From positions 14,943 through 78,942 of the forward strand of contig DIDF01000093.1 of the NCBI GenBank assembly GCA_002418005.1: DNA of 64,000 nt, written 5' to 3'. Below are positions 43,665 through 53,362 of this stretch, piece by piece. The stretch is from Lactobacillaceae bacterium UBA5807. GTDB lineage: Bacteria; Bacillota; Bacilli; Lactobacillales; Lactobacillaceae. The position numbers and the translations under genes were made by a program. The notes beneath the pieces are model-generated. The model was not told where the DNA came from and ran no database searches. It saw only the letters and a program-made list of their open reading frames with translations. Within the stretch, counting starts at the first letter, position 1; every line of letters starts with the position of its first letter.

Positions 43665-45980
43665 ATGTCAGACAATATCAAAGCGCAGGAACAGCGGCAT
43701 TTGGACGAAGTTATTGATAAAGTAAAAATATCTGAAAAAGATATGAAACAAAAGATTGCTTCGACTAAACGTGACGTAAAAGAGATAAACGAAAACTTCT
43801 CCAATGACGTTAAAATCAAAACTTCAACATACAGTGGCATGATGGATACTGCTTTGTCAATTAGACAGCAACAGCAAATGCTTTCTGAACGTGAAAATCG
43901 TCAAGAGTATGCAGCAAGACAGTTAGGGACACTCCAAAAACTGGAGAAGAACCCTTATTTTGCTAGGATTGATTTTCGTGAAGGTAACGAAAAAAATGAC
44001 GAGACCATATATATTGGTATGGCTTCATTCACTGATAAGCCTGATCATTATCTGATTTATGATTGGCGAGCCCCTATCTCAAGTATTTATTATAATGGTG
44101 GGATTGGCGACGTTTCTTACCAAACTCCTGATGGCGAGCAAACGGTCAATGTTAAGTTGAAACGTCAATTTCAAATTGAAAACGGCAAAATTAAGACCGT
44201 TTTTGACACTGAAGAAGTAGTTGGCGATCAGATGCTTCTTGATGCCCTCTCAAATCGTTCTGATACGAAGATGAAGAGCATCGTTACTACTATTCAAAAA
44301 GAACAAAATAAGATAATCAGAGATGCTAGTTCAGAATTGTTGTTTGTTCAAGGAGCTGCTGGGTCTGGGAAAACCGCCGCAGTGCTTCAGCGAGTGGCTT
44401 ATTTACTTTATCAGTACAGAGGTAATTTGAACTCAGGTCAAATTATTTTGTTTTCTCCTAACCAATTATTTAACGACTATATTAATCAAGTTCTCCCAGA
44501 ACTCGGTGAACAAAATATGATTCAAATGACCTTTTATCAATATAGTTCTCATCGTTTGCCTCAAATTCAGGTGGAAACTTTAGCCCAAAGATTTGATGAG
44601 CAGTTTGATAGTAAAAATAAAGGTATTGATGATTTGAAGGGTAGTTTGGATTACTTTAAGGCAGTTAGCGCTTATGCCAATCACTTGAATAAAGAAGACA
44701 TGCGCTTTAGAAATCTCATGTTCAACGGTAAAGTCTTTATTGATCGCGATAAAATAAGGGATATTTATTATTCCTTTAATGAAAACTACAACTTAAGGAA
44801 TCGTTTGGATGCTACAAAAGAACAGCTAATTAAGATTTTGAATCGGAAAATCAGTGCTGAAATGCGAAAGAAATGGGTTGAAGAAGCAGTTCAAGACCTT
44901 AGCCGTGAAGAAATTCAGGCAATTCACGCTAACAGTGATGAAGATATTGAAAATGCTGACAAAGAGTTTAAGATATTGGCGCGAGCAATCGTTGTTAAGG
45001 CCTTCAGTAAGGTTCATCGTCAAATTATCCGTAATCATTTCTTAAGTATTAATAATCAGTTTATTCATATGCTGAGAAGTATTCCTCAAATTATTGATTT
45101 TAAAAAACGGGGGATTGATCAAAATCAATGGGATGATTCTATTGAAGAAACGATTGATCATCTAAAAGAAAGCAAAATGTCACTTTCAGATACCTCTGCA
45201 TATCTTTATCTTTATGATAATATGACTGGTAAATGGGGTGAAAAGGACATTCGTTACCTATTTATTGATGAAGTTCAAGATTACACCGCATTCCAGTTAG
45301 CATTTTTGAAGTTTAGTTTCCCACGGGCCAGATTCACATTACTTGGCGATCTTAATCAGGCAATCTTTACTCATGAGAACAGTAACCGACTTTTGGGCGA
45401 ACTCTCAACGATGTTTGATAAAGATAAAACTAAAGTTGTTCAATTAAAGAAGTCTTACCGTTCGACTTTGCCAATCACTGAATTTACAAAGCATATGCCT
45501 ACCAATGGTGAGGCAATCGAGTCATTTAATCGTCCGGGAGAATTACCAGAAATCTTTATCGAGAAGGATCAAAAGGATGCAGTGGCCCAAGTTAAAAAGC
45601 AAGCTGAATCTAATTTGGCAGACCATGAAACAACTGCGATTATTGGTAAAACTTTAGCAGAGTGTGAACAGTTAACTGACGATTTAAAGAACTTAGGCGT
45701 AAAGGCTACTTTCATTCGAACTGAAAACCAACGTTTGGTAAACGGAATTATTGTTGTCCCGTCCTTTCTTGCGAAGGGATTGGAATTTGACAGTATAATT
45801 ATGTGGGATGCTTCTAAAAAGAATTATGGCGATGAATCTGACCGTAAGTTGGTATATACAATTTGTACTCGGGCCATGCATCGCCTCACAATTGTTTCAG
45901 ATGGTGAACTTTCACCAATATTTGATTCTATTCCCAAATCAGAATATAAAATTAATCAAGCGCAGGGGCAAAAAGAATGA
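43665..45980 (+). CDS. helD: RNA polymerase recycling motor ATPase HelD
   Basis: 771 residues. An N-terminal coiled-coil arm (about 1-75, EQRHLDEVIDKVKISEKDMKQKI) enters the polymerase secondary channel in studied homologues. SF1 helicase motifs follow: Walker A GAAGSGKTAAVLQRVAYLLY near residue 228, Walker B FIDEVQDY near 535, KKSYRSTLPITEF near 595 and a late FLAKGLEFDSIIMWDA motif. HelD pulls stalled RNA polymerase off DNA using ATP. GGGGGG precedes the ATG. Its stop overlaps the next gene's start by 4 bases. Confidence 0.93.
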   Translation: MSDNIKAQEQRHLDEVIDKVKISEKDMKQKIASTKRDVKEINENFSNDVKIKTSTYSGMMDTALSIRQQQQMLSERENRQEYAARQLGTLQKLEKNPYFARIDFREGNEKNDETIYIGMASFTDKPDHYLIYDWRAPISSIYYNGGIGDVSYQTPDGEQTVNVKLKRQFQIENGKIKTVFDTEEVVGDQMLLDALSNRSDTKMKSIVTTIQKEQNKIIRDASSELLFVQGAAGSGKTAAVLQRVAYLLYQYRGNLNSGQIILFSPNQLFNDYINQVLPELGEQNMIQMTFYQYSSHRLPQIQVETLAQRFDEQFDSKNKGIDDLKGSLDYFKAVSAYANHLNKEDMRFRNLMFNGKVFIDRDKIRDIYYSFNENYNLRNRLDATKEQLIKILNRKISAEMRKKWVEEAVQDLSREEIQAIHANSDEDIENADKEFKILARAIVVKAFSKVHRQIIRNHFLSINNQFIHMLRSIPQIIDFKKRGIDQNQWDDSIEETIDHLKESKMSLSDTSAYLYLYDNMTGKWGEKDIRYLFIDEVQDYTAFQLAFLKFSFPRARFTLLGDLNQAIFTHENSNRLLGELSTMFDKDKTKVVQLKKSYRSTLPITEFTKHMPTNGEAIESFNRPGELPEIFIEKDQKDAVAQVKKQAESNLADHETTAIIGKTLAECEQLTDDLKNLGVKATFIRTENQRLVNGIIVVPSFLAKGLEFDSIIMWDASKKNYGDESDRKLVYTICTRAMHRLTIVSDGELSPIFDSIPKSEYKINQAQGQKE

Positions 45981-46887
45981 TTCAAACTGAAAAATTATCT
46001 GACAACTGTGTTCTTACCGACGTTTCTGATCCTTCTGAAGAAGATATTCACCATTTAAAACAAGAATTTGGGATTACAGACGAAATTCTTGAGTATGCTT
46101 ACGATATTGATGAAAGTCCCCGGACTGAGTATAACGAAGACGTGGATATGCGGATGGTTATTTTTGATACTATTATTGATAAAAAAAGAGCCAATGTGAT
46201 TCGCGATCCCACAAGGCCGGCGACCTTTTTGTTTGATGACAAAAATTTGATCGTATTTTCGGCAAAACAGACTCATTTTGTAATTGATATGTTGATGAAT
46301 ACAAAAAACGGCCAATTAAATCAACAGCTCAGCCATTAGACGTTGTGTTGCAGGTCACTTACGCGTTATCCCAAACCTATTTTACAGTTATTCATCAAAT
46401 TGATCGTACTCGCCAGCGACTACAAAATATTTTATCGCAGCGGGTTAAAAAACGTGAGGTAATTCAGTTAATGGGTCTTCAAACCCAGTTAGTTTATTTC
46501 TTGACATCGCTAAATTCAAATTCAAGCATTATGGCTGATCTGCAACATAGCAAGGATCCCAACATTACAGAATCTCAAAAAGAAGCTATCGAAGATAATC
46601 AAATTGAATTAAAGCAGGGTTTGGAAATGGCTGACATGGCTAGTGAAGTGATTTCACATGTCTCAGATTCTTATAAGAGTGTAATGGATATTGAGCTAAA
46701 TGATACAATGAAAATCCTGACGATTTTCTCAATTATTTTGGCCTTCCCAAATATTGTTTTTGCATTCTTTGGCCAAAACCTGCAGTTGCCCTGGATTAAA
46801 TATGGCTGGACAATGTCAATGTGGGTTTCTGTACTTCTGTGCTTAGTTTCTGGCGTATTCTTATGGCTTTATGAACGTCGAAAATAA
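45977..46887 (+). pseudogene. CorA family divalent cation transporter, interrupted by a frameshift
   Basis: The first frame (45977-46339) gives the CorA N-terminal domain and stops at TAG after NQQLSH. The second resumes around 46324-46340 with PLDVVLQVTYALSQTYFTVIHQID and runs through the long stalk helix to two C-terminal helices. Repaired length would be about 303 residues. The frame shift equals one missing base (or two extra) near 46320-46340. After the first membrane helix the usual pore signature GMN reads GQN (FFGQNLQLPW), so it belongs to the wider 2-TM-GxN group and may not be a magnesium channel. Translation would be coupled to helD. Confidence 0.85.
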
Positions 46888-46900
46888 TTGGAGAAAATTG

Positions 46901-47827
46901 ATGGACGATTTAATTAACTATTATTCATTTACTAAAGACGAGTGGAAAAGGTTTTACAGTGAAGATATTGATTTGCCTTTGACTGCAAACGAGCTTAAGC
47001 ATATTAAGGCTTTTAATGATCGAATTTCTCTGCAGGATGTTGCCGATATTTATCGGCCTTTGGTTAAGCTTTTAGAGCTGCAGATGAAAAGCTTTAATTC
47101 TTGGCAGACCAATAAAGCTAAGTATTTGCATAAACCAATTAGGGTTGTTCCCTTTGTCATAGGTATTTCAGGTAGTGTGGCTGTCGGCAAATCAACAACG
47201 GCAAGAGTGCTTGAAGAATTATTAACTAATTTGTTTACTGACAAGAAAATCCAGCTAATAACTACAGACGGATTTTTGTATTCGAATAATGAATTAAAAA
47301 AGAGAAATCTGCTAGATCGTAAAGGGTTCCCAGAAAGTTATGATATGAAAAAGCTAATAACTTTTTTGAACTCTGTAAAATCAGGAATCAGATACGTAGA
47401 ATCCCCCGTTTATTCTCATCAAACTTATGATATTGTTCCGGATCGATATGACATTATTGATAATCCAGACGTTTTAATAATTGAAGGAATCAATACTTTA
47501 CAGCTTCCTTCGAACGAACAGATTTATGTTAGTGATTTTACTGATTTTTCAATCTATATGGATGCTGATCCAGAAATGATTGAAAAATGGTACCTGGACC
47601 GGTTTGGGTTGCTTTTGGATACTGCTTTACGTAACCCGAAAAATTTTTATTATGAATACGCAGTTGGTGATCGCGATGATGCTTTTAAGATGGCCAGAGA
47701 TGTTTGGGCCAAGGTGGATTTACCTAATTTGGAAGAAAATATTCTTCCAACTCGATCGCGGGCAGATATGATAATGCACAAAACGATTAATCATCGGATT
47801 GATAAGATTTATTTGCGAAAGTATTAA
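46901..47827 (+). CDS. coaA: Type I pantothenate kinase
   Basis: 308 residues from the ATG at 46901 (TTGGAG upstream); the longer frame from 46871 overlaps the corA-like gene and lacks a ribosome site. P-loop GISGSVAVGKSTTAR near residue 95, TTDGFLYSN, RKGFPESYD, SPVYSHQTYDI and LIIEGINTLQ are all classic CoaA motifs. It phosphorylates pantothenate in the first step of CoA synthesis and is feedback-inhibited by CoA in studied bacterial type I enzymes. Lies 13 bases after the CorA-like gene. Confidence 0.95.
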   Translation: MDDLINYYSFTKDEWKRFYSEDIDLPLTANELKHIKAFNDRISLQDVADIYRPLVKLLELQMKSFNSWQTNKAKYLHKPIRVVPFVIGISGSVAVGKSTTARVLEELLTNLFTDKKIQLITTDGFLYSNNELKKRNLLDRKGFPESYDMKKLITFLNSVKSGIRYVESPVYSHQTYDIVPDRYDIIDNPDVLIIEGINTLQLPSNEQIYVSDFTDFSIYMDADPEMIEKWYLDRFGLLLDTALRNPKNFYYEYAVGDRDDAFKMARDVWAKVDLPNLEENILPTRSRADMIMHKTINHRIDKIYLRKY

Positions 47828-47878
47828 TGTTTGGTTTTTAAATATATGTTGACCAAACATCATAAAATCATTTATGAT
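47827..47878 (+). promoter_or_regulatory. guaA promoter overlapped by an inverted repeat
   Basis: TTGACC (47849-47854) and TATGAT (47873-47878) are 18 bases apart. A perfect 9-base inverted repeat, ATGTTTGGT (47827-47835) and ACCAAACAT (47852-47860), covers the -35. It has no T tail, so an operator is more likely than a terminator. Confidence 0.6.
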
Positions 47879-47909
47879 ATAGATAACAATTTTTGAAAGG
47901 GTGGAAGAA

Positions 47910-49463
47910 TTGGCAAACGTTGATTTATCAGCATTCGATAAGATTTTAGTTCTAGACTTCGGCAGCCAGTATAACCAACTCATTACCCGGCGGATTCGTG
48001 ATATAGGCGTATATTCCGAGCTCAAATCACATAAATTGTCCGCAAATGAGATAAAGAAAATGAATCCAAAAGGAATCATTTTTTCTGGCGGGCCGGATAG
48101 TGTGTACGCTGATGGTGCTTTTAAAGTTGATCCAGATATCTTTAAACTTGGTATTCCAATTCTGGGAATTTGTTATGGAATGCAGATAATGGCCTATGAA
48201 CTTGGCGGCAAAGTTGAAAAAGCCGATAACAGTGAATATGGTCATGCTGATATTGACGTAACTTCTGATAACGCCGTTCTTTTTAAGGGAACCCCAAAGC
48301 ATCAGACAGTTTGGATGAGCCATGGAGATTTGGTTCAAGGTGTTCCTGATGGTTTTGAAGCTGTAGCAACCAGTCCGGATTGCCCAATTTCGGCAATGCA
48401 GGATTTGAACCGTAATTTTTATGGAATTCAGTTCCACGCTGAAGTTCGCAATACTCAGTATGGGAACCAGATCCTTAAGAACTTTGCTTTTGAAGTTTGT
48501 CATGCCAAGAATAATTGGACAATGAATGACTTCATTGATCTGCAAATTAATCATATTCGCCAAGAAGTTGGTGATAAGAAAGTTCTTTTGGGGCTTTCCG
48601 GTGGAGTTGATTCTTCGGTTGTTGCTGTGTTGTTGCATAAAGCAATTGGTCACCAGTTGACATGTATATTTGTTGATCATGGTTTGCTGAGAAAAAATGA
48701 AGCCAAACAGGTTATGGATAGTTTATCTGGGGATCTCGGACTTAATATCATTAAGGTTGATGCTCAGGATCGCTTCTTAGGTAAATTAAAGGGTGTAACT
48801 GACCCGGAAAAGAAACGTAAGATCATTGGCAATGAGTTTATTCAAGTGTTTAATGACGAAGCTAAAAAGCTTCATGGAATCGAATTCCTTGCTCAAGGGA
48901 CCTTATATACTGATGTTGTTGAAAGTGGGACCGATACTGCCCATACGATTAAGTCTCATCATAATGTCGGTGGTCTTCCAAAAGACATGCACTTTAAACT
49001 GATTGAGCCTTTGAACAAGTTGTTCAAGGATGAGGCTCGAGAAATCGGGACTAAATTGGGAATTGCTGACGAGTTAGTTTGGCGTCAACCTTTCCCTGGA
49101 CCTGGCTTGGGCATTCGGGTTATTGGTGAAGTCACAAAAGAAAAGTTAAAGATTGTTCGTGATAGTGATGCCGTATTGCGAGACGTTATTGCTCAGAATG
49201 GTCTTCAACGAGATATTTGGCAATACTTCACTATTCTTCCAGGATTTAGAAGTGTTGGCGTGATGGGTGATAACCGAACTTACGATTACACCATAGCTGT
49301 CCGCGGAGTTACTTCTGTTGACGGAATGACTGCAGACTTTGCGAAGATTCCTTGGGATGTCCTACAGGAAGTTTCGACTAGAATTGTAAACGAAGTTGAT
49401 GGGGTTAACCGAGTAGTGTATGACATTACGAGCAAGCCGCCGGCAACTATTGAATGGGAATAA
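47910..49463 (+). CDS. guaA: GMP synthase (glutamine-hydrolysing)
   Basis: 517 residues from a TTG at 47910 giving [18 protein letters not shown], with AAAGGGTGG upstream; a GTG at 47901 lies within that site. The class I amidotransferase domain has its Cys in LGICYGMQ and His/Glu in IQFHAEV (Ala where Pro is common). The ATP pyrophosphatase P-loop is [12 protein letters not shown], and the C-terminal dimer domain carries [15 protein letters not shown] and [12 protein letters not shown]. It converts XMP to GMP with ATP and glutamine. Monocistronic with terminator. Confidence 0.96.
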   Translation: MANVDLSAFDKILVLDFGSQYNQLITRRIRDIGVYSELKSHKLSANEIKKMNPKGIIFSGGPDSVYADGAFKVDPDIFKLGIPILGICYGMQIMAYELGGKVEKADNSEYGHADIDVTSDNAVLFKGTPKHQTVWMSHGDLVQGVPDGFEAVATSPDCPISAMQDLNRNFYGIQFHAEVRNTQYGNQILKNFAFEVCHAKNNWTMNDFIDLQINHIRQEVGDKKVLLGLSGGVDSSVVAVLLHKAIGHQLTCIFVDHGLLRKNEAKQVMDSLSGDLGLNIIKVDAQDRFLGKLKGVTDPEKKRKIIGNEFIQVFNDEAKKLHGIEFLAQGTLYTDVVESGTDTAHTIKSHHNVGGLPKDMHFKLIEPLNKLFKDEAREIGTKLGIADELVWRQPFPGPGLGIRVIGEVTKEKLKIVRDSDAVLRDVIAQNGLQRDIWQYFTILPGFRSVGVMGDNRTYDYTIAVRGVTSVDGMTADFAKIPWDVLQEVSTRIVNEVDGVNRVVYDITSKPPATIEWE

Positions 49464-49479
49464 ATATGAATTAAAAATT

Positions 49480-49509
49480 TGGCGTCACCTTTAGGTGATG
49501 CCTTTTTTA
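49480..49509 (+). terminator. Terminator after guaA
   Basis: GGCGTCACCT pairs with AGGTGATGCC (one G-T pair) around TT, followed by six T. Confidence 0.9.
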
Positions 49510-49722
49510 TTTACAAATTAATTTTCTGATGCGAATAAAAGGGCTATCTCGTTTAGATTTCTTTCAAAAAATGCCGAGGTTTGCCATGCAGTTAGTAATT
49601 TTAGCCAATAATTATAAATTTCTATAACGTTAAGTCTCTGGATTTAAGTTTTGTGATAGTATAGTCCTTATCATTTTATGTATAATTTTTATAAAAATAA
49701 TTTTTAATGAGGGTTTCCATCA

Positions 49723-51402
49723 ATGAAACGTTTTGGGACATTTGTTGACAAAAAGCTTTATTTAATAATGTTCTTAATTACGAGTTTGCTGTTTATGGGA
49801 TTTTGTAGTTATACATCACCACTGTATTATTTTGATGTTTCATCAGATGCAAATAGTTTTTTCACCGTCGGAAAGTCGCTTATGCACGGAATAGTTCCTT
49901 ATAAGGATCTTTTTGAACAGAAGGGCCCGTATATTTATTTAATTCATGGATTAGCTTCTTTAATGACTCCTTATTCATTGACCGGAGTTTTCCCGTTTGA
50001 AGTGCTGAGTCTGTTTTTGACAATGTATCTTGTTTATAAAATATGTCGATTGTATACGAGTCACTATTATAGCTTAGTGACTGCACTGCTGGCACCTTTT
50101 TTTCAATTAATGTTGCCTTATTTTGCTCAAGGAGACATTGTTGAATCAATGCTTTTTCCAGCTTTGCTTTCTTTGATTTACCTGGTGCTCAAGGCCGATC
50201 AAGTTGGTTTTAAAATAAGCCAAAAAGAGTGGATATTACAAGGGTTTCTTGTTGGGGTGGTATTTTTTACAAAATTCACCTTGTTAGGCAGTTGGATTGT
50301 CTTTTATCTTGTAATGTTTGTTTACTATTTGATTAAAAAAAGATACCGCGATGTTAAGCACTTAGTCATTTGGAGTTTTGCTGGATTTGTGGTAGCTGTT
50401 TTGCCATGGATTATCTATTTTTGGGTTACTGGTTCATTAAAGGACTTTATCCAAGTTTATTTGGTAGACAACATAACCGTTTATCAGTCTTCATTTCAAT
50501 CCATGGCTAATAATGCTTCTGGTAGCTTGAATCCATTAGGTAAATTATTTCAATCACTTGCAAACATGGGTATCTTTATTATAGGAAATCCAGTAATCCT
50601 TGTTTTGGCTTTGATTGGAATTGGTTTTACTCTTTTCAAGTGGAAAGGGTTTAATAACTCATTTGGGAAAATATTATTCTTCAGTTGTGCTCTGGGAAAT
50701 GGGTTGGTAGCGTTATATGGTCATGCAATTGGCCATGTTTATCCATACTATAACTTGACACTAATGCCTTATCTCTTGGTACCGATGGCGTTCGTGCTAA
50801 TTCAAGTTTTTAAAAGATTTAATTTTCATAATTGGTTTGCTAACAAATCCATTGGAGTATTTTTGATATTCATTATTTCTTTTGTTATTGTTCTGGCAGG
50901 AAATCAGAACTTTACTGTTTCCAAAATTTTCCCAAATAATAGTTCGATTTCCTTGTCTAAATCCAAAGTTAAAAGTGAACCAGCTCAAATAATATTCGGC
51001 AAAATTATGCGAGAAAACAGTTCAGGTCGGCCCACTATGTTAAATTACGGTTCTTTGGATGTTGGATTTTATACCACCTCTGGAGCATTACCTAATACCA
51101 AATACTTTGAAAACCAGAATATTTCTTACCAATTCAACCCCGAAATCTTAAACAATCAGCTGAGTGTCATTAAGAATCGCAAGGTTCAGTGGGTAGTCTT
51201 AAATACTCTTCAAGGCCAAAGCATTCAAAGTTGGAACGGAATTGGTAATAGTGGAATATTTGGTCGAATTCATGTTGGAAATTTAACTCCGGCCACCCGA
51301 GGAATGTCAAAGATGCTTCTAAAAAATTATCGGGTTGTTGCCATTCATTCACAACGGTATGAAGGAATTAACGAAACTTTTTGGCTGTTGAAGCTTAAGT
51401 GA
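49723..51402 (+). CDS. GT-C type membrane glycosyltransferase (family 39-like)
   Basis: 559 residues with about 10-11 transmembrane helices. The first extracellular loop carries an acidic catalytic-type site (DVSSDANSFFTVGKSLMHGIVPYKDLFEQKGPYIYLIHGL), as in PMT/ArnT-like enzymes that use lipid-linked sugars. A C-terminal extracellular domain of about 150 residues follows. It probably transfers a sugar from a polyprenyl-phosphate donor to a wall polymer or surface glycan. The GtrB-type enzyme encoded next (51509) could supply that donor. TGAGGG lies before the ATG. No terminator separates the two genes. Confidence 0.82.
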   Translation: MKRFGTFVDKKLYLIMFLITSLLFMGFCSYTSPLYYFDVSSDANSFFTVGKSLMHGIVPYKDLFEQKGPYIYLIHGLASLMTPYSLTGVFPFEVLSLFLTMYLVYKICRLYTSHYYSLVTALLAPFFQLMLPYFAQGDIVESMLFPALLSLIYLVLKADQVGFKISQKEWILQGFLVGVVFFTKFTLLGSWIVFYLVMFVYYLIKKRYRDVKHLVIWSFAGFVVAVLPWIIYFWVTGSLKDFIQVYLVDNITVYQSSFQSMANNASGSLNPLGKLFQSLANMGIFIIGNPVILVLALIGIGFTLFKWKGFNNSFGKILFFSCALGNGLVALYGHAIGHVYPYYNLTLMPYLLVPMAFVLIQVFKRFNFHNWFANKSIGVFLIFIISFVIVLAGNQNFTVSKIFPNNSSISLSKSKVKSEPAQIIFGKIMRENSSGRPTMLNYGSLDVGFYTTSGALPNTKYFENQNISYQFNPEILNNQLSVIKNRKVQWVVLNTLQGQSIQSWNGIGNSGIFGRIHVGNLTPATRGMSKMLLKNYRVVAIHSQRYEGINETFWLLKLK

Positions 51403-51508
51403 GATTAAAAGAATAATTAAGTTACTATGTTCGTTGTGATAAATGCTAAAATAGAGTTCGTGAGATATGCTTTTTAGATTTTAATTATTGTCAATGAGGA
51501 AATTTGGA

Positions 51509-52519
51509 ATGAAAAGTACCAAAAATGAATCAATTTCAGTTGTCCTGCCCACCTTTAATGAAGCGGCAGGAATTAACGATACAATTAAAGCGCTTGAAGT
51601 GCTTAGTTCTAGTCAGCCACAGTACTTTGAGTTTATTTTTGTTGATGATGGTTCCAGGGACAACACTGCAAATTTAATTTTAAAGGCGCAAAATAAATAT
51701 TTTAATATAAAACTGGTTCAACTTTCTCGAAATTTTGGCCAGCAGATAGCAATTACTGCAGGGCTTAGATATGCTACAGGAGATGCTGTGGTTGTAATGG
51801 ATGCAGATTTACAGGATCCACCAACAATTATTCCTAAAATGATTGCTAAGTGGCATGAAGGCTACGATGTGGTTTATGGTCAACGAATTTTGCGTAAGGG
51901 TGAAACCTTCTTTAAAAAGTTCACTGCGGCTGTGTATTATCGATTACTCCAGGCAATTTCGTCGGTTAAAATTCCCAAAGATACTGGTGATTTTAGGCTT
52001 ATGGATAGAAGGGTGGTTCAACAGCTCAGAGATTTGAACGAACCTGATCCATATGTCAGAGGACTTGTAAGTTGGGTAGGGTTCAAACAAACTGCCGTGC
52101 GGTATGAACGACAGGAGCGAATGGTCGGCAACTCAAAATATCCTTTAAGAAAGATGTTTCGCCTTGCTTGGAATGGTATTACATCATTCTCTGATTTGCC
52201 GTTGCAACTTCCGAACTGGTTAGGGAGTTTTTCACTTTTAATTGGGATAATTTATTTATTATTTTCTTTGACTAGAAGATTTTCAACTTTGAATTTTATT
52301 GTTTTGCTTGTTTTTGTAATGAGCAGTCTGATGTTTTTTACTCTTGGAGTTATGGGAACTTATCTTGGCAGAATATTTGATGCCTCCAGAAATCGACCTT
52401 TGTATATTGTGGCAAATGTTTTTGATTCCAAGAAAGTTAGCTCTGCTTCAAATGAACAACATAAATCCACCGTTGTTATTGATGCAAATAATTTCCAAAG
52501 TCATAAATTAAATAATTAG
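51509..52519 (+). CDS. GT2 family polyprenyl-phosphate glycosyltransferase (GtrB/DPM1-like)
   Basis: 336 residues from the ATG at 51509 (TGAGG 9 bases upstream; in-frame TTG/ATG starts further upstream are poorly placed). The GT-A domain shows VVLPTFNEAAGI, FVDDGSRDNT and the DxD-type motif VMDADLQDPP. Two C-terminal helices (about 232-255 and 268-295) anchor it. It attaches a sugar to undecaprenyl phosphate on the cytoplasmic side. A GtrA-like flippase candidate lies at 63335, but not adjacent. Confidence 0.9.
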   Translation: MKSTKNESISVVLPTFNEAAGINDTIKALEVLSSSQPQYFEFIFVDDGSRDNTANLILKAQNKYFNIKLVQLSRNFGQQIAITAGLRYATGDAVVVMDADLQDPPTIIPKMIAKWHEGYDVVYGQRILRKGETFFKKFTAAVYYRLLQAISSVKIPKDTGDFRLMDRRVVQQLRDLNEPDPYVRGLVSWVGFKQTAVRYERQERMVGNSKYPLRKMFRLAWNGITSFSDLPLQLPNWLGSFSLLIGIIYLLFSLTRRFSTLNFIVLLVFVMSSLMFFTLGVMGTYLGRIFDASRNRPLYIVANVFDSKKVSSASNEQHKSTVVIDANNFQSHKLNN

Positions 52520-52523
52520 AGTT

Positions 52524-52645
52524 AAGAAAGTGGGACTTTAGCCGTAAAGTTTTGGTAGGTTAAGGTGAATTTAAAAAATCAGCAGTCTTGGTTGGTTTGC
52601 AAGATTCACTTGATTATAAGAAGCTGGCTAAAGCCCATTTTCTCT
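52524..52645 (+). ncRNA. Candidate structured RNA or composite inverted-repeat element
   Basis: A three-level nested dyad of about 110 bases. TGGGACTTTAGCC (52531-52543) pairs with GGCTAAAGCCCA (52626-52637). Inside, AAGGTGAAT pairs with ATTCACTT (one bulge), and innermost TCTTG pairs with CAAGA. The outer 3' arm continues into TTTTCTCTTT. It may be an elaborate terminator for the glycosyltransferase genes, a small RNA, or a short repeat element. No coding potential is seen. Confidence 0.45.
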
Positions 52646-52803
52646 TTGTAGGGGGAGAAAAAATAAATAACCATTGTTCCTCGAAGTTTGATTAATTTAA
52701 TTAATGATTCTACTTTTTTGGTTGAGCAACATTTTTGACTTGTATTTTGCATGAGTTTAAACTCCGAGTTGAATATAAATTGTATTTTAAGGAGCGATAA
52801 AAA

Positions 52804-53211
52804 ATGGCAAATTTGACTGAGGCAATGAAAGATATGATTAAAAATAACTTGGCTTACATTGCTACTGTTGACGAGAATGGCAATCCCGATGTTGGTCCCA
52901 AGATGTCCATGCGAGTATTAGACGATAATCATCTTATTTATAATGAAATGACAGGCAAGCAGACTATGCATAACATTAATGATAATGGCAAGGCAATTGT
53001 TGCCGTGGCCAATAAACCAGAGTTGAAGGGATTTAGATTTGCCGGTCCTGCAAAATTGGAAACTTCTGGAAACCAGTTCGATGCTGGCCAAGATTATGCT
53101 AAAGAAAATCATTTACCGCCAGCTAAAGCTGTTGGCATTATTCAGATTGAAAAAATTTACATTTTGGATCCTGGCCCTCATGCTGGAGAATTGATTGATT
53201 CAGATAATTAA
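52804..53211 (+). CDS. Pyridoxamine 5'-phosphate oxidase family protein (flavin-binding split barrel)
   Basis: 135 residues. The split-barrel start NLAYIATVDENGNPDVGPKMSMRVLDDNHLIYNEMTGKQTMHNI is characteristic of the PPOX superfamily, which binds FMN, F420 or heme. A single domain without the full PdxH active site, so an oxidoreductase or nitroreductase-like role is possible but unassigned. AAGGAGC precedes the ATG. Confidence 0.85.
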   Translation: MANLTEAMKDMIKNNLAYIATVDENGNPDVGPKMSMRVLDDNHLIYNEMTGKQTMHNINDNGKAIVAVANKPELKGFRFAGPAKLETSGNQFDAGQDYAKENHLPPAKAVGIIQIEKIYILDPGPHAGELIDSDN

Positions 53212-53222
53212 AAATTTTAAAC

Positions 53223-53258
53223 TACTGTGACCCCGTTAGAGGGCTGCAGCTTTTTTTT
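53223..53258 (+). terminator. Probable terminator after the PPOX-family gene
   Basis: CTGTGACCCC can pair imperfectly with GGGCTGCAG, followed by CTTTTTTTT. Confidence 0.5.
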
Positions 53259-53287
53259 ACACTTATTAGGCAAAAACTAAAGTGGTA

Positions 53288-53337
53288 TTGATTTTTTACT
53301 ACCTAGTAGTATTATGTAGCAGAATATAGTATTACTA
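53288..53337 (+). promoter_or_regulatory. padR promoter with two dyad operators
   Basis: TTGATT (53288-53293) and TATTAT (53310-53315) are 16 bases apart. The palindrome TACTACCTAGTAGTA (53297-53311) fills the spacer and a second dyad TAGTATTACTA lies at 53327-53337. The placement suits autorepression by the PadR protein encoded 25 bases downstream. Confidence 0.6.
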
Positions 53338-53362
53338 AGTACAGGTATGACGGAGGTGAAAC

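Noticed and set aside
46871..46900. Earlier start for coaA at 46871
   Set aside because: Overlaps the corA-like gene, lacks a ribosome site, and adds ten residues not typical of CoaA.
49583..49627. 13-codon frame (ATG at about 49585) upstream of the GT-C gene
   Set aside because: A GAGG lies close by but there is no promoter, terminator or structure to support a leader peptide.
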